NCBI RefSeq assembly: GCF_003589595.1
Contig: NW_020653715.1
Location: 3,309,524 to 3,373,523 of the forward strand
Origin: Hyposmocoma kahamanoa
Taxonomy: Eukaryota > Arthropoda > Insecta > Lepidoptera > Cosmopterigidae
Direction: 5' to 3'
DNA: 64,000 bases
Within the stretch, counting starts at the first letter, position 1. The number at the start of each line of letters is the position of its first letter. Shown one piece after another: positions 23,393-34,319 of the stretch. Under the pieces are notes generated by a model. The model was not told where the DNA came from. It did not search any database and saw only the letters and a program-made list of their open reading frames with translations. The position numbers were made by a program, and so were the translations under genes.

Positions 23393-24573
23393 CAACAGAC
23401 ACACTTTTGTATTGGACAACACACAAAAATTACAATACAATACAAATACGACCGCCATTGTCTGTATACTTATTGTATTCATATGGTACATGTCTTAAAA
23501 CTAAAATAATATTACACATATGAGCTCTGTATTATTCGTATCCCTAATACAGGGTTCATATTATTACGTGTAACATAAGAGCAGAGGTAGGCTGAGGTTT
23601 AAATTATTAGACATTAAAATTGTTCACTATCACATTATACTAAAAAATATGTCACAGTGAATATTTGAAGTGTGTAATGCATACGTGCATAATGAGCATC
23701 GCATTCAATATTATTGTATGGTGTGATTTTGTGGCGAATCATTTCTAGTGACAAACACATGTGTTCGTACTAACCACAAAGGAAGTGTATAATATTGAAA
23801 ATATACCATTAGAATAATAAAAAAAAGAATAAGAATAATAAAAACTTTATTGTGTTCGCCAAGACACACATGAATGAATTTAAAAACTATCATATTATAA
23901 CATTATAAACTTAAAACTATAGCATAATACAACAAATAGACAAAGAAATGTAATTTGCACACAAATTCAATTTATGCTTTTGATAATCTCACATCACAGT
24001 AGACACAATAATATACGAGTAATAATAAAAATAAATGAGTGTCGCAGCGCCCACAAACGGGACTTGCGTAGCATTTTGCTACGGGTAGGTTATCCTACCT
24101 TATACAGGCCTTTACTTCTATCTACATTCTCCAGTCCTGTATTTCGTCAGGAAGCACCCACAGCTTGTACACCTCTTGGAATGATAAAAGAAACAACTGA
24201 AACTTAAATTACCTTTACCCTTCCCTTAAATCACCTTCTCCAAATGAAATTAGTTTCGTCTGGTCCCGACACCATGTTAATTAAAACACCATGATAATTA
24301 AATCACATCCAAATTACAATGAAGAATTGAAAACCTATACAATTCAATAATAATTAAAAGAATCCCTTACCAATGAATGTTATACAGTTGAAAATATAAT
24401 TTTTTGACATCGTAAACAGATAAAGTAAAAAAAATAATTATCCATGATTTACAATAATGTATTTGGAGGGGCCAGGACTTACCTCATGAAGGCACCTTGC
24501 ACCTTGCACATCCAGTATTGATTGGATGCTGGCCACTAGTTGAAATATCGTATTTTGAAAGGAAAATGTTCAC
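23393..24573. other. AT-rich DNA between the Pao remnant and the LINE
   Basis: No coding exon was recognised. The segment includes ATT-rich runs around 23800-24000. Confidence 0.4.
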
Positions 24574-24698
24574 ACTTGATTAATTAATAATTAATAATTA
24601 ATCAAGTTGTGCCGCGGTCAAGTACGGACGCGTATAGAGTGCACTGAATAGCTAACTAAATATTATAAATAGTTAATTCGAGTGCAATCCCATTTTCA

Positions 24699-25796
24699 AT
24701 GGGTACGAAATGTGACGGTTGTGACTCGGTCATATATGATATATCTTATATGGAATGTTCTCAAGAAGTATGTAAACGAATATATCATCTAAAGTGTCTT
24801 GCGTTGACCAAGAAGAATTTTGAAGATTTCACGGAAGAATACAAGGAAAAGTGGATTTGTCCGGAATGTGTACGTGATCGTCCAAAGGGGGATAACACCG
24901 AAACTCCTGTTCGTGGTCAGGTAGCAATGAATAAAACTTTTACACCGGGTGTAACCTTTGTCAATACCGAGCGTGGCAGTCGAACCAAAACACAGGACAT
25001 GTATACGGGTGAAAACGACAACAATATACTGGAAGAAATGAGGGAATTTCGGTTAGAAATGCAGGTCAGAATGAAGGAGCAAAAAATAGATTATGAAAAG
25101 CTTAAAAGCAAACTTGAAAATACGGAAACGGAGTTGCAATTACTCCGCAAATTAATGGAGATACTTTTAGAAAAAAATGAATATTTGGAATCATGTTTAG
25201 CAAAAAAGCATGACGATTTGACGGTAATTCCAAAACAATCCATTTCGTTTGCCAATGTAGTTAAGCAAAATAAAAATTTGGGGGTATTTAAGAAAAACAG
25301 GGACACTGATATAGAGAAGGAATGTGGGGCCACGAAACCGGCTATGAGTGAGAATCGCGGGAAAAACGTTAACGAAGTGAACTCTCACTCGGAAAAAGAA
25401 GTAAATAAAATAGAACTCGAGAAGAAACAAGAATGGATAGAAGTAAGCAAGAAAAAGAATAAATATCAGAATAATCAAGTGCAGAAGGGAGGTAACAAGA
25501 ACTCTTCGATTATTCAAGGCTCGGAGCGAAAAAAACATCTACATGTATGGAGACTTAAGAAGGACACCACGGCAGAAAGTTTGGAGGAACATGTAAGGAA
25601 CATATGTGGACAGGATACAGCAGTTAAGGTTGAAAAAATAAAGCACAAGACCGAAAGAGATTATGCGTCTTTCATAATAGGAGTTCCGGAAAGTAAATAT
25701 GAAGTATTATGTGGGCCGGAAAATTGGGCAGTCAATATTGAGTACTGTGAATGGGTGTGGTTTCGAAAAATCACTAACAAACCAGATACAACCTAA
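24699..25796 (+). CDS. LINE ORF1 protein with PHD-like zinc finger
   Basis: A 365-residue nucleic-acid-binding accessory protein of the retrotransposon. Residues about 5-56 form a PHD-like C4HC3 finger (CDGC ... YHLKC ... WICPEC). Residues about 107-170 are a charged, heptad-like coiled coil (NILEEMREFRLEMQVRMKEQ and on), probably for multimerisation. A Lys/Asn-rich basic linker follows. The C-terminal 90 residues (HLHVWRLKKDTTAESLEEHV) look like the RNA-binding end of Jockey/CR1 ORF1 proteins. The start is the first ATG in frame, 125 nt downstream of the AT hairpin. The last 98 nt overlap the ORF2 frame. Confidence 0.88.
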   Translation: MGTKCDGCDSVIYDISYMECSQEVCKRIYHLKCLALTKKNFEDFTEEYKEKWICPECVRDRPKGDNTETPVRGQVAMNKTFTPGVTFVNTERGSRTKTQDMYTGENDNNILEEMREFRLEMQVRMKEQKIDYEKLKSKLENTETELQLLRKLMEILLEKNEYLESCLAKKHDDLTVIPKQSISFANVVKQNKNLGVFKKNRDTDIEKECGATKPAMSENRGKNVNEVNSHSEKEVNKIELEKKQEWIEVSKKKNKYQNNQVQKGGNKNSSIIQGSERKKHLHVWRLKKDTTAESLEEHVRNICGQDTAVKVEKIKHKTERDYASFIIGVPESKYEVLCGPENWAVNIEYCEWVWFRKITNKPDTT

Positions 25797-28710
25797 AAGT
25801 ATTAAAATATTTTACCAAAACGTACGGGGACTTCGAACAAAATTGGATGTTTTTCAAGAAATTGTAGCTCTCTCAGAAGCAGATCTATTTGCTATTACAG
25901 AAACTGGATGCAACGATTCAATTAAAGATGCGGAACTCGTGCCACCAGGCTACACAATAATTAGATGTGATCGCGAGGATGGGCGAAAACACGGCGGCGC
26001 GTGTTTAGTGGCCACACCACGGTTCGAGCTACGTAAGGTGGACATACCGGGTGACGTCAAAATGGATCAACAGGTGTTCGAATTAGTCGGTGCGACAGTA
26101 TACTTAAAACAAAGATTTTTGTTCTTATGTTGTGTGATATATATCGCACCTAACAGCAGTGAAGCAGACTATATGATTATGTTTAGGATTATAGAACAAT
26201 ATTGTAATATGTTTAAATCAGTACTAGTGTTAGGGGATTTTAATTTATATTCGTGTCCCACAGCAGTGTTAGAATACTTTGAGTATTTTCAAACTTATTG
26301 TGGATTCACTCAGAGTAATAATAATAGGAATTATAAGGATCGTTGTTTGGATTTGGTATTCAGTACATGGGACGGTGTGTGCGTGTGTGCGGCAGAACCG
26401 CTCGTACCCCTCGACCATCACCACCCCGCGCTTGAGGTAAGCGTGAATCCGCCGCGACAGAGACAGTGCCCAGCGTCCGTGCCATCTCTGTCGCCGGGGG
26501 TACCCGCTCGGGAATCGAACCCAGTGCCTGGAGGTAGCTCGCGATCAGCGCCACGGTGGAACTTCAAGAAAGGTAACCTGCATCTTTTATATGCAACGAT
26601 AGCAGTTATAGATTGGGCCGCAATGGTCGATTTAAATTTACAAAATAGTTTAAATTTCTTTTATGACTGTATTAATTCCGTTATAGACAGCTGTGTGCCG
26701 CGGAAAAAACATAGTGGTACAAATTCAAGGTACGATTACCCCGAATGGTACACAGGGGATATCATTAAGGAAATAAAATATAAAGCTTTCCTCCATAAGC
26801 GATATAAGTCGAGCGGTTCAAACGGAGATTACTACAACTTTGCTCAGTGTAGGGCGAGGGTTAAGAGTACGATAAGGGACGCACATGAGCAATATCGGCA
26901 TAGAGTTGAAAACCATTTGATGGCAGACCCCATGGCATTCTGGAACTATGTGAGATCTAAAAGAAAAAGTAGGGATCCATATCACATAAAAAAAAATGAC
27001 ACAGTATTGACAGGTGAACAATGTGCAGTAGAGTTTGCGAGATATTTTCACTCTGTTTATAGTAAAGATCGGCCGGAGTTGGATGTGGACGAGAGTGTAG
27101 CGCGCGCTGCAAGTGCTGCTAACGAGGGCATGTGCATACATTTGGATCGGCTCCAACTAGAAGATGTGAGGAGGGCTCTGCAGCGGCTCAAGCCCAAAAC
27201 ATCCGTGGGGCCGGACGGTATTCCACCCTTCCTTTTTAAGGACTGTCGAGCCGTCTTGGCGGGGCCCTTATTACATATCTATAATCTTTGCCTGGCGTCG
27301 GCGGTATTCCCGGAAAGGTGGAAACTGACACGCGTGGTACCGGTGCCAAAGGGTTGCTCATCATCTACCGTAGAGGGATACAGACCGGTAGCAATATTGT
27401 CCACGCCGGCAAAGGTTCTGGAATCTGCTATCCACGGGTGTTTGTACTCGCAGATAAGAGCACAGTTGACCGACGCGCAGCACGGTTTCCGTCCGGCACG
27501 AAGTACGGCTAGCAACCTACTCAATTATATGGCTGACGTGGCTCCGTGTGTAGATGTGGGGGTGCAGGTAGACGCCACTTATTTCGACTTCAAAAAAGCT
27601 TTCGATTTAGTCGATAATGACGTACTTCTACAAAAGTTGGCCAGTGCCGGATTCACCTCACATCTACTGAAGTTCTTCGCCAGCTACATGAGGGACCGTC
27701 AGCAGTATGTGGATTACGCTGGATGGGTGTCAGAAGCATATTACACAAGATCTGGTGTAAGTCAAGGCAGTAATCTTGGGCCTTTGGAATTTCTGCTAGT
27801 CGTAAACGACTTGCCGTCGAAGGTACAAGATGCAAAGTGCCTGCTGTTTGCAGACGACCTAAAATTGTATATGGCAATACAAGAACGCGATGATTGCGAG
27901 AAGTTGCAAAGAGACATCGACAGAGTGGGAACGTGGAGCCATGAAAATAAATTGCAATTTAATACAGCCAAATGCGCAGCTATAACTTTTTCTCGCGCGC
28001 ACAATCCCAGGGTGTATGATTACAAGGTAGAGGGGGTGTCCATGGCTAGGGTGAATGAGGTAAAGGATCTGGGCGTTGGTTTAACAGCATCGCTTTCATT
28101 TCGGGATCATGTGCATAATATCTGTAAGAAAGCGTACCGTAACTTGGGTTTTGTCCTGCGCAGAGCACACAGTTTTACAAATATTAAAGCGATTATTATT
28201 TTGTATAATGCCTTGGTAAGAAGCCAGCTCGAGTGCAACGCATTCGCATGGGCGCCTCACGAGCAGAAGTGTTGCCTTATGCTCGAAAAAATACAAAATA
28301 AGTTCGTACGATATATATATTTGAGACAGTATGGCGTATATCCCTTTTACCCGCGGATGTACCCAACGTTATTTGTACTAGGCATGGTAGGCTACAATAA
28401 ACTGGAAGTCAGGAGAAACGTAGCATTGGTGGCATACATCTTTAAGTTAATAAGAGGGAAACAGGAGAATGCGGATTTACTGGGGCGAATAAACTGGAGT
28501 GTGCCCAACAAGTATGCTGGGCGCAGGCGGCGACCACAGCTGCTGGCGGTGCCGAATGCGCGCACCAACTTATTACGTGAGGCTCCGCTCACGCGCGCAA
28601 CACGGACCATTAACTTGATTGCTAACGAGATAGACATATTTACGTGTTCTCTGAGTGAATTCACAAAAGTTGCTTTATTTATTTGTAGTTATAAGTTGTA
28701 TAAGAATTAA
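25699..28710 (+). CDS. LINE ORF2: APE endonuclease and reverse transcriptase
   Basis: Makes the target-primed reverse transcription enzyme of the element. The frame is open for 1003 codons; homology starts near residue 33 (KSIKIFYQNVRGLRTK), so the true start may be the ATG at 25699 or a restart near the ORF1 stop. The endonuclease occupies about 33-250 with QNVRGL, ITETG, LGDFNLY and DHHHPAL signatures. The reverse transcriptase spans about 480-780: PKTSVGPDGIP, QHGFRPARST, DFKKAFDLVD, SGVSQGSNLGP and the catalytic FADD (CLLFADDLKLYM, near 715). The C-terminus ends TCSLSEFTKVALFICSYKLY. No RNase H motif was noticed. All catalytic signatures are present, so the protein could be active. Confidence 0.93.
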   Translation: MKYYVGRKIGQSILSTVNGCGFEKSLTNQIQPKSIKIFYQNVRGLRTKLDVFQEIVALSEADLFAITETGCNDSIKDAELVPPGYTIIRCDREDGRKHGGACLVATPRFELRKVDIPGDVKMDQQVFELVGATVYLKQRFLFLCCVIYIAPNSSEADYMIMFRIIEQYCNMFKSVLVLGDFNLYSCPTAVLEYFEYFQTYCGFTQSNNNRNYKDRCLDLVFSTWDGVCVCAAEPLVPLDHHHPALEVSVNPPRQRQCPASVPSLSPGVPARESNPVPGGSSRSAPRWNFKKGNLHLLYATIAVIDWAAMVDLNLQNSLNFFYDCINSVIDSCVPRKKHSGTNSRYDYPEWYTGDIIKEIKYKAFLHKRYKSSGSNGDYYNFAQCRARVKSTIRDAHEQYRHRVENHLMADPMAFWNYVRSKRKSRDPYHIKKNDTVLTGEQCAVEFARYFHSVYSKDRPELDVDESVARAASAANEGMCIHLDRLQLEDVRRALQRLKPKTSVGPDGIPPFLFKDCRAVLAGPLLHIYNLCLASAVFPERWKLTRVVPVPKGCSSSTVEGYRPVAILSTPAKVLESAIHGCLYSQIRAQLTDAQHGFRPARSTASNLLNYMADVAPCVDVGVQVDATYFDFKKAFDLVDNDVLLQKLASAGFTSHLLKFFASYMRDRQQYVDYAGWVSEAYYTRSGVSQGSNLGPLEFLLVVNDLPSKVQDAKCLLFADDLKLYMAIQERDDCEKLQRDIDRVGTWSHENKLQFNTAKCAAITFSRAHNPRVYDYKVEGVSMARVNEVKDLGVGLTASLSFRDHVHNICKKAYRNLGFVLRRAHSFTNIKAIIILYNALVRSQLECNAFAWAPHEQKCCLMLEKIQNKFVRYIYLRQYGVYPFYPRMYPTLFVLGMVGYNKLEVRRNVALVAYIFKLIRGKQENADLLGRINWSVPNKYAGRRRRPQLLAVPNARTNLLREAPLTRATRTINLIANEIDIFTCSLSEFTKVALFICSYKLYKN

Positions 28711-28830
28711 TAGATAAGTAGATATTAAAATTATACGTCATTGTCTTGGACTGTCGCATTGGGTGCATACCTGTAATGATAGTTTTTAAGTTTTGGTGAA
28801 AATAAATAAATAAATAAATAAATAAATAAA

Positions 28831-29440
28831 CATTTTAATAACTTTTAATACTGTTTGTAAAAAAAATGCTGGCCGCTTAAACAAGACGAAAATGTGTCAT
28901 TTTTGACGGCCATTTATCCATAAATAGATTAAATCGAAACAGTAGTTCTATTGCGTTTTCTACTGCATTTTTTACATGGCACCATTAGAATTCCAACTTC
29001 GACTTCCTAGGTACGTAGTTTTGTCCTACGATGCAGTAAAACCATTTCCGGACATCCGAAATTCGAAACAGTAATTAATTAATATTTGGTGGTCAACTCT
29101 ATGTCGCTCCTTGTAGCTATATCTGCACGTGTCTATAATATATGTGGAACACCTTTTTCCGACCTATGGCGATGAGAAAAATACTTAAAAATAAATGTTA
29201 TTAATAATTATAAATAAATAAATAAATAAATAGTATTTAACCGCAATAATACATTATTTAATTTTATATGTGCATTAAACTTATGATAGTTCGTATTTAT
29301 GATATTTCTTGCAAACGATTACGTTCTATGGGGTTTTTTTCTTAAACCTAGTGATGACCCGCAAGTAACAGGGTAGTACCATCATGTGATTAGAGAAATC
29401 GTGTAGTATGGTAGAAATATCCCCAAAAATTAAGTAAAAG
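28831..29440. other. AT-rich spacer
   Basis: No gene or terminal-repeat element seen. There is a second (AAAT)n run at 29206-29230. Confidence 0.4.
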
Positions 29441-29442
29441 TG

Positions 29443-29722
29443 TTAGGCGAGGGCGTCACAAGTGTCCATCTGCTTAGCATTGTGGTAGGCTCTGTGCCGA
29501 CTGGATAGCGACCACAGTACACACGGCGGAAAACCCTCCACAGTGAAACGCTTTTGCGAATCGCGTTCAGGGATCAGTTGGTGTACATCCAGTGCATTTG
29601 GCCAGACCGGCAAAATGATAGTGACGGAGTGAAGATATTTGTGTTTTCCATCCGTTACTCTCATCTCTGGACTGTATTCGCACTTTCCATCAGGCGCGGT
29701 GCAGTCATTTTGTCGAGTCGCA

Positions 29723-29754
<32 letters not shown>
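29443..29754 (+). mobile_element. poly(A)-tailed retroposon, family not recognised
   Basis: A GC-richer block beginning near GGCGAGGGCGTCACAAGTGT ends in CGCAATAAA followed by an uninterrupted A run of about 28 (29727-29754). The block plus tail has the look of a 5'-truncated LINE or SINE integrated on the plus strand. Open frames across it on both strands are not protein-like. Confidence 0.55.
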
Positions 29755-29756
<2 letters not shown>

Positions 29757-29777
29757 CATTAACAAAAACGTGAATAA

Positions 29778-30002
29778 ATGCATAACATAATAACAGCTGA
29801 AGGCTGGAAAAACGTTGTAGATAAGACAAGAAATGAAATAAATTTAGACTGGTTGAGAGATGTACTACATTTTGATAATCTTTTGGAGACCGATGATGCC
29901 CTTGGTTGTGTACCTTTAGAAAAAACACTTACCTGTTTTCTGATTTTTTCCACTTTAACCTGCGTGCAAATTTTAGTGATTTCAGGAGGGTATGAATACT
30001 AG
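29778..30002 (+). other. unidentified protein-like open segment
   Basis: A 74-codon frame whose first 50 residues look genuinely protein-like (ITAEGWKNVVDKTRNEINL, then DWLRDVLHFDNLLETDDALG) before becoming hydrophobic and Cys/Ile-rich. It follows the poly(A) tract directly. I recognise no family. It could be an exon, a transposase scrap or chance. Confidence 0.3.
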
Positions 30003-30551
30003 TATATTACTAATTAGTAACTAGTACCATACTAGTATAAATGATACTAATTAAACTGGATGTGTTGCGACTCTAAAACAATGTGTCAAAAAGAGGGTGC
30101 TATTTAGGGTTATTTTTTAGACAATTGGGGGCTCACGTCTTTGGGACGGAAATAAAACGTATTTTCTATAAGAATAATGAACAATGCTACGTTAGTTTTA
30201 AATAAGTACATGCATTGTAATACATATCAACAACGTGTAATAGCTTAACTGTAAGTGTACGTTGCAATGTGCCCATTGTTGCGCTAGTTTTGCATAATGC
30301 ATTAAGAGGTCAAAAGTCAGTGTCAAAAAACTAGTTACTTTGTAATAAGTGAGAATAACATTACCCGTGTATTAACGACAGCCATTTTTATGTATAGACA
30401 GCCAGACAGCCAGACATTTCCAAATAAATATTACGAAAATAATAATTAATGTCTGCGTTTATTTTAGCAACAAAGATACACATAAAATTGTAGTTTTAAA
30501 TAATAAAGACTAACTAATTGCGAACATTATTCAATCACTGGTAGAGTGAAT

Positions 30552-30635
30552 CATGAGGAGGGGGAGGGGGAGGGGGAGGGGGAGGGGGGGGAGGGGGGGG
30601 GGGGGGGGGGAGGAGGAGGGGGGGGGGAGGAGGAG
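30552..30635. repeat. G-rich low-complexity tract
   Basis: (GAGGGG)n passes into long G runs interrupted by AGG, about 84 bp in total, with more than 15 G in a row in the middle. It sits directly 5' of a LINE coding scrap. The sequence has strong G-quadruplex potential and is prone to assembly error. Confidence 0.9.
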
Positions 30636-30800
30636 TTTTACTGTAGCGGCCTGTGGGCTAGGCATACCCAAAAGACCTTCAGCGAGCTACGCGTCCTTTA
30701 TAACGACATGTTTAGGATGCTGTTGGGGTTGCTTAGGTACTGCAGTGCATCTTAGGATATTAGCCGATAGACCGGACAGTGCCTTACAGAGACATTGGAT
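30636..30800 (+). pseudogene. C-terminal scrap of a LINE reverse transcriptase ORF
   Basis: Reads SGLWARHTQKTFSELRVLYN then DMFRMLLGLLRYCSAS, matching the conserved C-terminal YCSxLW...LRVxYN...LLGLPRxCSAS region of lepidopteran CR1/L2-type LINE ORF2. A stop then interrupts it. It is a different lineage from the intact LINE at 24.6-28.8 kb. Confidence 0.7.
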
Positions 30801-30861
30801 GTCGGCTGTTATAAACCCTAAACTTGTATATTTTAGTAATTAACGCGTACACAAACGCGTA

Positions 30862-31032
30862 CATACTCATAGCCCCGCACTAGGGAAACACACACATAGA
30901 CAACCACAAATTACACCCAAACTCACGAGAGAAATATATGTAGGCTATACAAATACTTCTCCCGGCCCGGGAATCGAACCCGGGACCTCTGCGTGGCAGT
31001 GGAGCATGGTAACCGTTCGGCCACGGAGGCAG
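30862..31032 (-). mobile_element. tRNA-derived SINE copy with internal deletion
   Basis: On the minus strand this starts CTGCCTCCGTGGCCGAACGG and has the B box GGGTTCGATTCCCGGGCC and body GAGAAGTATTTGTATAGCC. About 23 bp present in the other copies (around CCATGGCACCCGCGACACAG) are missing near the 3' end. Confidence 0.88.
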
Positions 31033-31984
31033 TTGAATTAATTATTTGAATTATGTGAATTAATTTTGATTGTATGTATTATTTAGTCGTTTCATTTTAT
31101 TATTGTATTATTATTATTATTTAAAATTATTACTAACATAGTTGTAGGGTTTTCTTGTAATGTACTAACACCATGGACCCATGTAGTCTTTAATAAACAA
31201 TTTTGAATTTGAATCACGCTAAAGGACCCGTTTAGCATCGCCGGTTGTCTCGATCTTATGATATTAGAATTAAATATTGTGTACAAATGTTTATTTACAA
31301 AGAATAATTTCCTAGAGTATCTTATTCATTCTTCGCACGGATAACTGCCTTACGAATAAGCAGTAGAGTTTACTCAATATGACGACTTGAAGTGTAATTT
31401 GCTTGCCTATGAAATAAAGATTAGAAAGTGTTCGTGTTTGAATTAAGCCCCGCCCCCTCAAGCTGTTGACCCTTGTATAGAAAATTATAAATGCAAATTA
31501 GACAAGTATGAATGAACTTTGAGGTTGAAGATTAAGGTTATTATTTTTATTGTTTGTCTACTGAATAAGTAAGAAACTAGAGCATCCATTATCATTTTCA
31601 ATTGTCCATTAGTAAATTTACACCTATCCAATAGAACCATTTTTCGATAGCGTCTTATTCTCTGGATAGAATTTACAGAGCTAAGATTTGTGGGTTGCTA
31701 CCTTTAAATCTGTACGAGATATGTAAAGAACTTTAAGTGCCGCCAAACAGTAATTTTTACTACAGAGTATTTTATGATCATTTTAAGCGAAAAATAACAA
31801 TTAGGCATTTAAAATCAATCTTAAGGCACTTCATTTGATCTTCAAGTTCATGTTAAATAAAAAATTAAAAAAATGACAATAGAACTTAAGGTCATTTACC
31901 AATGCGTGATTTTTAGCATTCTAAAGCAATGTTTGTAAAAACAACTAAATTCCAAAATATCAAAGTCCTTCACTGACCTACTTA
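31033..31984. other. AT-rich DNA, nothing recognised
   Basis: ATT-rich microsatellite near 31100-31130. No coding exon or element edges found. Confidence 0.4.
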
Positions 31985-32148
31985 GGGTCGTGTTCTAGAA
32001 CTCTACTCGATGCTCAAGTCAGGATTGCACTGGAAACACAAGCACTGGAAATATGACCCTAATGGCGGAACTTGAGTATGATTTCGAGGGCTTTAAACCA
32101 TACTCAAATCCTGACTTGAGCATTGAGTAGAGTTCTAGAATACGACTC
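31985..32148. mobile_element. PIF/Harbinger-like MITE, TTA duplication, long inverted arms
   Basis: Left arm GGGTCGTGTTCTAGAACTCT and the complement of the right arm (GAGTCGTATTCTAGAACTCT) continue as inverted repeats for about 45 bp (ACTCAATGCTCAAGTCAGGA). The element is flanked by TTA at 31982-31984 and 32149-32151. Its sister is at 40088-40262. Confidence 0.85.
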
Positions 32149-32151
32149 TTA

Positions 32152-32860
32152 GTGTCTTTGTGAAATAAAATACATTTTAAATAAATCAAATATTAATTTG
32201 CACGCTTTGTTCTGTTTTGCATGACTCTGTTCGATCATCATACGAGTGTAATTGTCGATGCCGGAAATGTTTAAAAATACCATACCATCTCTCAAACGTT
32301 ACAAAGTACACAAGTTAACAAAAGTAGCAAAGATAAAAAATATCATCTCTTTAATACGGACATGTATGAGAAGTGATAAAAGATACAAATAGAAAACTCT
32401 AAGAAATAAAATAACATTTACAGTTTAATATGCAAATATTGAGGCTTTCCATAGCGGTCAATGCACCACACGTAGAGGAATATAAATAAGATTCGAAGTG
32501 GGGGAATGAACTAAACGAACGTATAACAAACAATATTATCTGTGGTAAACTGTTCTATTATGTACCTCTATGAATACTAATAGAACAAAAACGATTACTG
32601 TGTCTAAAGCTACGAACGCTGTTATCTTCCTTTCCGTATTTTCCTTTCAGTATAGCATTCCTTATATTGACATACATGCTACCTCCGTTTGATGACATCC
32701 GTGGTTGAATGGCTTGCACATGTGGTTTGTGGCTTACACATGGGTTGTCATGGTGTCGCGTAGACATGGGTACCACCGGAATCAAAGAGTCGAATTATCC
32801 GATTGATGCGAGCATAGTCTATTCCGTTACTTAATCCGATGCGGTATTAACGATTCCGAG
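32152..32860. other. unassigned DNA
   Basis: No coding exon recognised. The right part (32760-32860) is probably decaying flank or 3' end of the hAT remnant that follows. Confidence 0.35.
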
Positions 32861-32861
32861 G

Positions 32862-33570
32862 CGTTATTACCTCCGGGTCTTTCCAAGAACTCTATCACAC
32901 AGTCAAACAGGTTGTAAAATCGAGTCAGACAATTGCCTCTTGATAGCCAACGAACTTCAGTATGAAACAACAAACGGTTGAAATCTTCGTCATTAGTAAC
33001 ACTGATGAAATAATCTATCAGTCAAAGAGCTGTTACGGATTTTATTGACTGCTTTGATGACATATTGCAGTGATTGAAATAGCCGTTCCCTTAAATTACT
33101 AGCAACCAAATTTATCTATGAATAACGCAATGTACAGCAAGGACATCTGGAATTTTATTTTTTAAGTACGCTATGAAGCCTTTATGGCACCCTGTCATAG
33201 CCGGAGCGCCATCCGTAGCAACTGGTATAATATTTTTCAAGGGAATCTCTTTCTCATCACAAAACTTTTCCAATGTATTGAATATGGTTTCGCCTTTTGT
33301 ATGGGTCTCTAAATTTCTAGCAAACAATAGTTCTTCACATATTTTATCATCTTTAATAAACCTCACGTAAGACAGCAACAATGCTTTATTAGTTGGTGAA
33401 GTGGACTCATTGAGCTGAATTGAGAATTGACTAGTCCTAAGATGATTGCACTATGATTCTTCAATGTTTTCAGCCATTTCATGATTCATTCATTATTACT
33501 CAAAGGAATTTTTCGGTTAATATCTGCGGCCGATTTATAAAGCACAGTAGTTGGGTGAATATCAACAAAT
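32862..33570 (-). pseudogene. hAT (ZBED5-like) transposase remnant, central part
   Basis: Minus-strand reading gives, in order, FSIQLNESTSPTNKALLLSY and VRFIKDDKICEELLFARNLE. Then come the catalytic-region VATDGAPAMTGCHKGFIAYL and the family signature AVHCVIHR. After a stop the reading resumes out of frame with EDFNRLLFHTEVRWLSRGN and CLTRFYNLFDCVIEFLE. Stops and frameshifts make it non-functional. Its N-terminal part is 3.6 kb to the right at 37169-37525. Confidence 0.85.
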
Positions 33571-33899
33571 GCATTTTATTGTAAGTTTTGGTGGCGCAAT
33601 TTTTTTTTAGATATTCCAGTATCCGAGACTCGTTTGCAATAAAATGAAACATTTCATTTATATATACGTGACCGGGATATAACCATTTCCATTAATTTCA
33701 GAGATATAAGCAATTAAAAATTTTTCTCGCCACCAATACTTAGAAACGCCACCAAAACGCTTATCGGTTGCACCAGAATTGAATATTGCCACCAAAGTTG
33801 GAATATATAAAAAACAAAGACTATTAAGTAAATTTAATTGTGATAAAAATTTGTTTGCCCCTTTAAAACGACGCACAGTTGGAATTTTCTTCTGCTTTT
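33571..33899. other. unassigned AT-rich DNA within the split hAT
   Basis: Contains repeated GCCACCAA motifs (near 33730-33800) that recur at 36595 and 36751. This hints that both sit in the ends of one inserted unit. Confidence 0.35.
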
Positions 33900-34165
33900 T
33901 CTTTTTAATACCATGTGACGGGACGAACGAGTCATGCGCCTGCTGGTAAGCTACACGCTTGTCCATAACAGTGGCAGTGCCACTCAGAGCTTTAAATAAG
34001 CAAAGATCTGAGGAGCACTGCCACTGTGCCCGTCACCCTGAGACGTAAGTTGGCAAGTCCCATGTGCCTGTAACTTCACCAGCACTTACCCTTCCAAACC
34101 TAACTATGCTAACATTACTGCTTGGCGGCAGAAATAGGTAAGGTGGCAGTACTTCCCTGGACTTT
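33900..34165 (-). repeat. dispersed repeat, GGACAGGCGTGTCGC family
   Basis: On the minus strand: ACTGCCACCTTACCTATTTC, GCCGCCAAGCAGTAATG, CAGGCACATGGGACTTGCC, GCTCTGAGTGGCACTGCCAC and CTTACCAGCAGGCGCATGAC. Inserted between the two hAT halves. Confidence 0.78.
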
Positions 34166-34319
34166 AGTGAATGAATTCATTGTTGTTTTAATTGGCAGTT
34201 GAAGAACTATGATACACAACGCCATCTCTACGAATGTTTCCTAAAGATAAGTTGTAGAAACCCAAATATTTCCATGAGGACATACGGTAGGTTTGTCCGG
34301 ACATTGAGGCTTGATGAGG

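Larger units (their letters stand above)
24574..28830 (+). mobile_element. structurally intact two-ORF non-LTR retrotransposon (CR1/Jockey-like)
   Basis: Two long open frames (24699-25796 and 25699-28710) without stops are followed by a short 3' UTR ending in (AAAT)n at 28800-28830, a simple-repeat tail typical of CR1/Jockey-group LINEs. The 5' boundary is uncertain; a 13-bp-arm AT hairpin at 24574-24607 precedes ORF1. I could not define a target duplication. Because both ORFs are open, this is the youngest-looking element of the window. Confidence 0.88.

Noticed and set aside
29443..29928. 161-codon minus-strand frame
   Set aside because: Runs through a poly(A)/poly(T) tract giving a poly-Phe stretch; composition is not protein-like.
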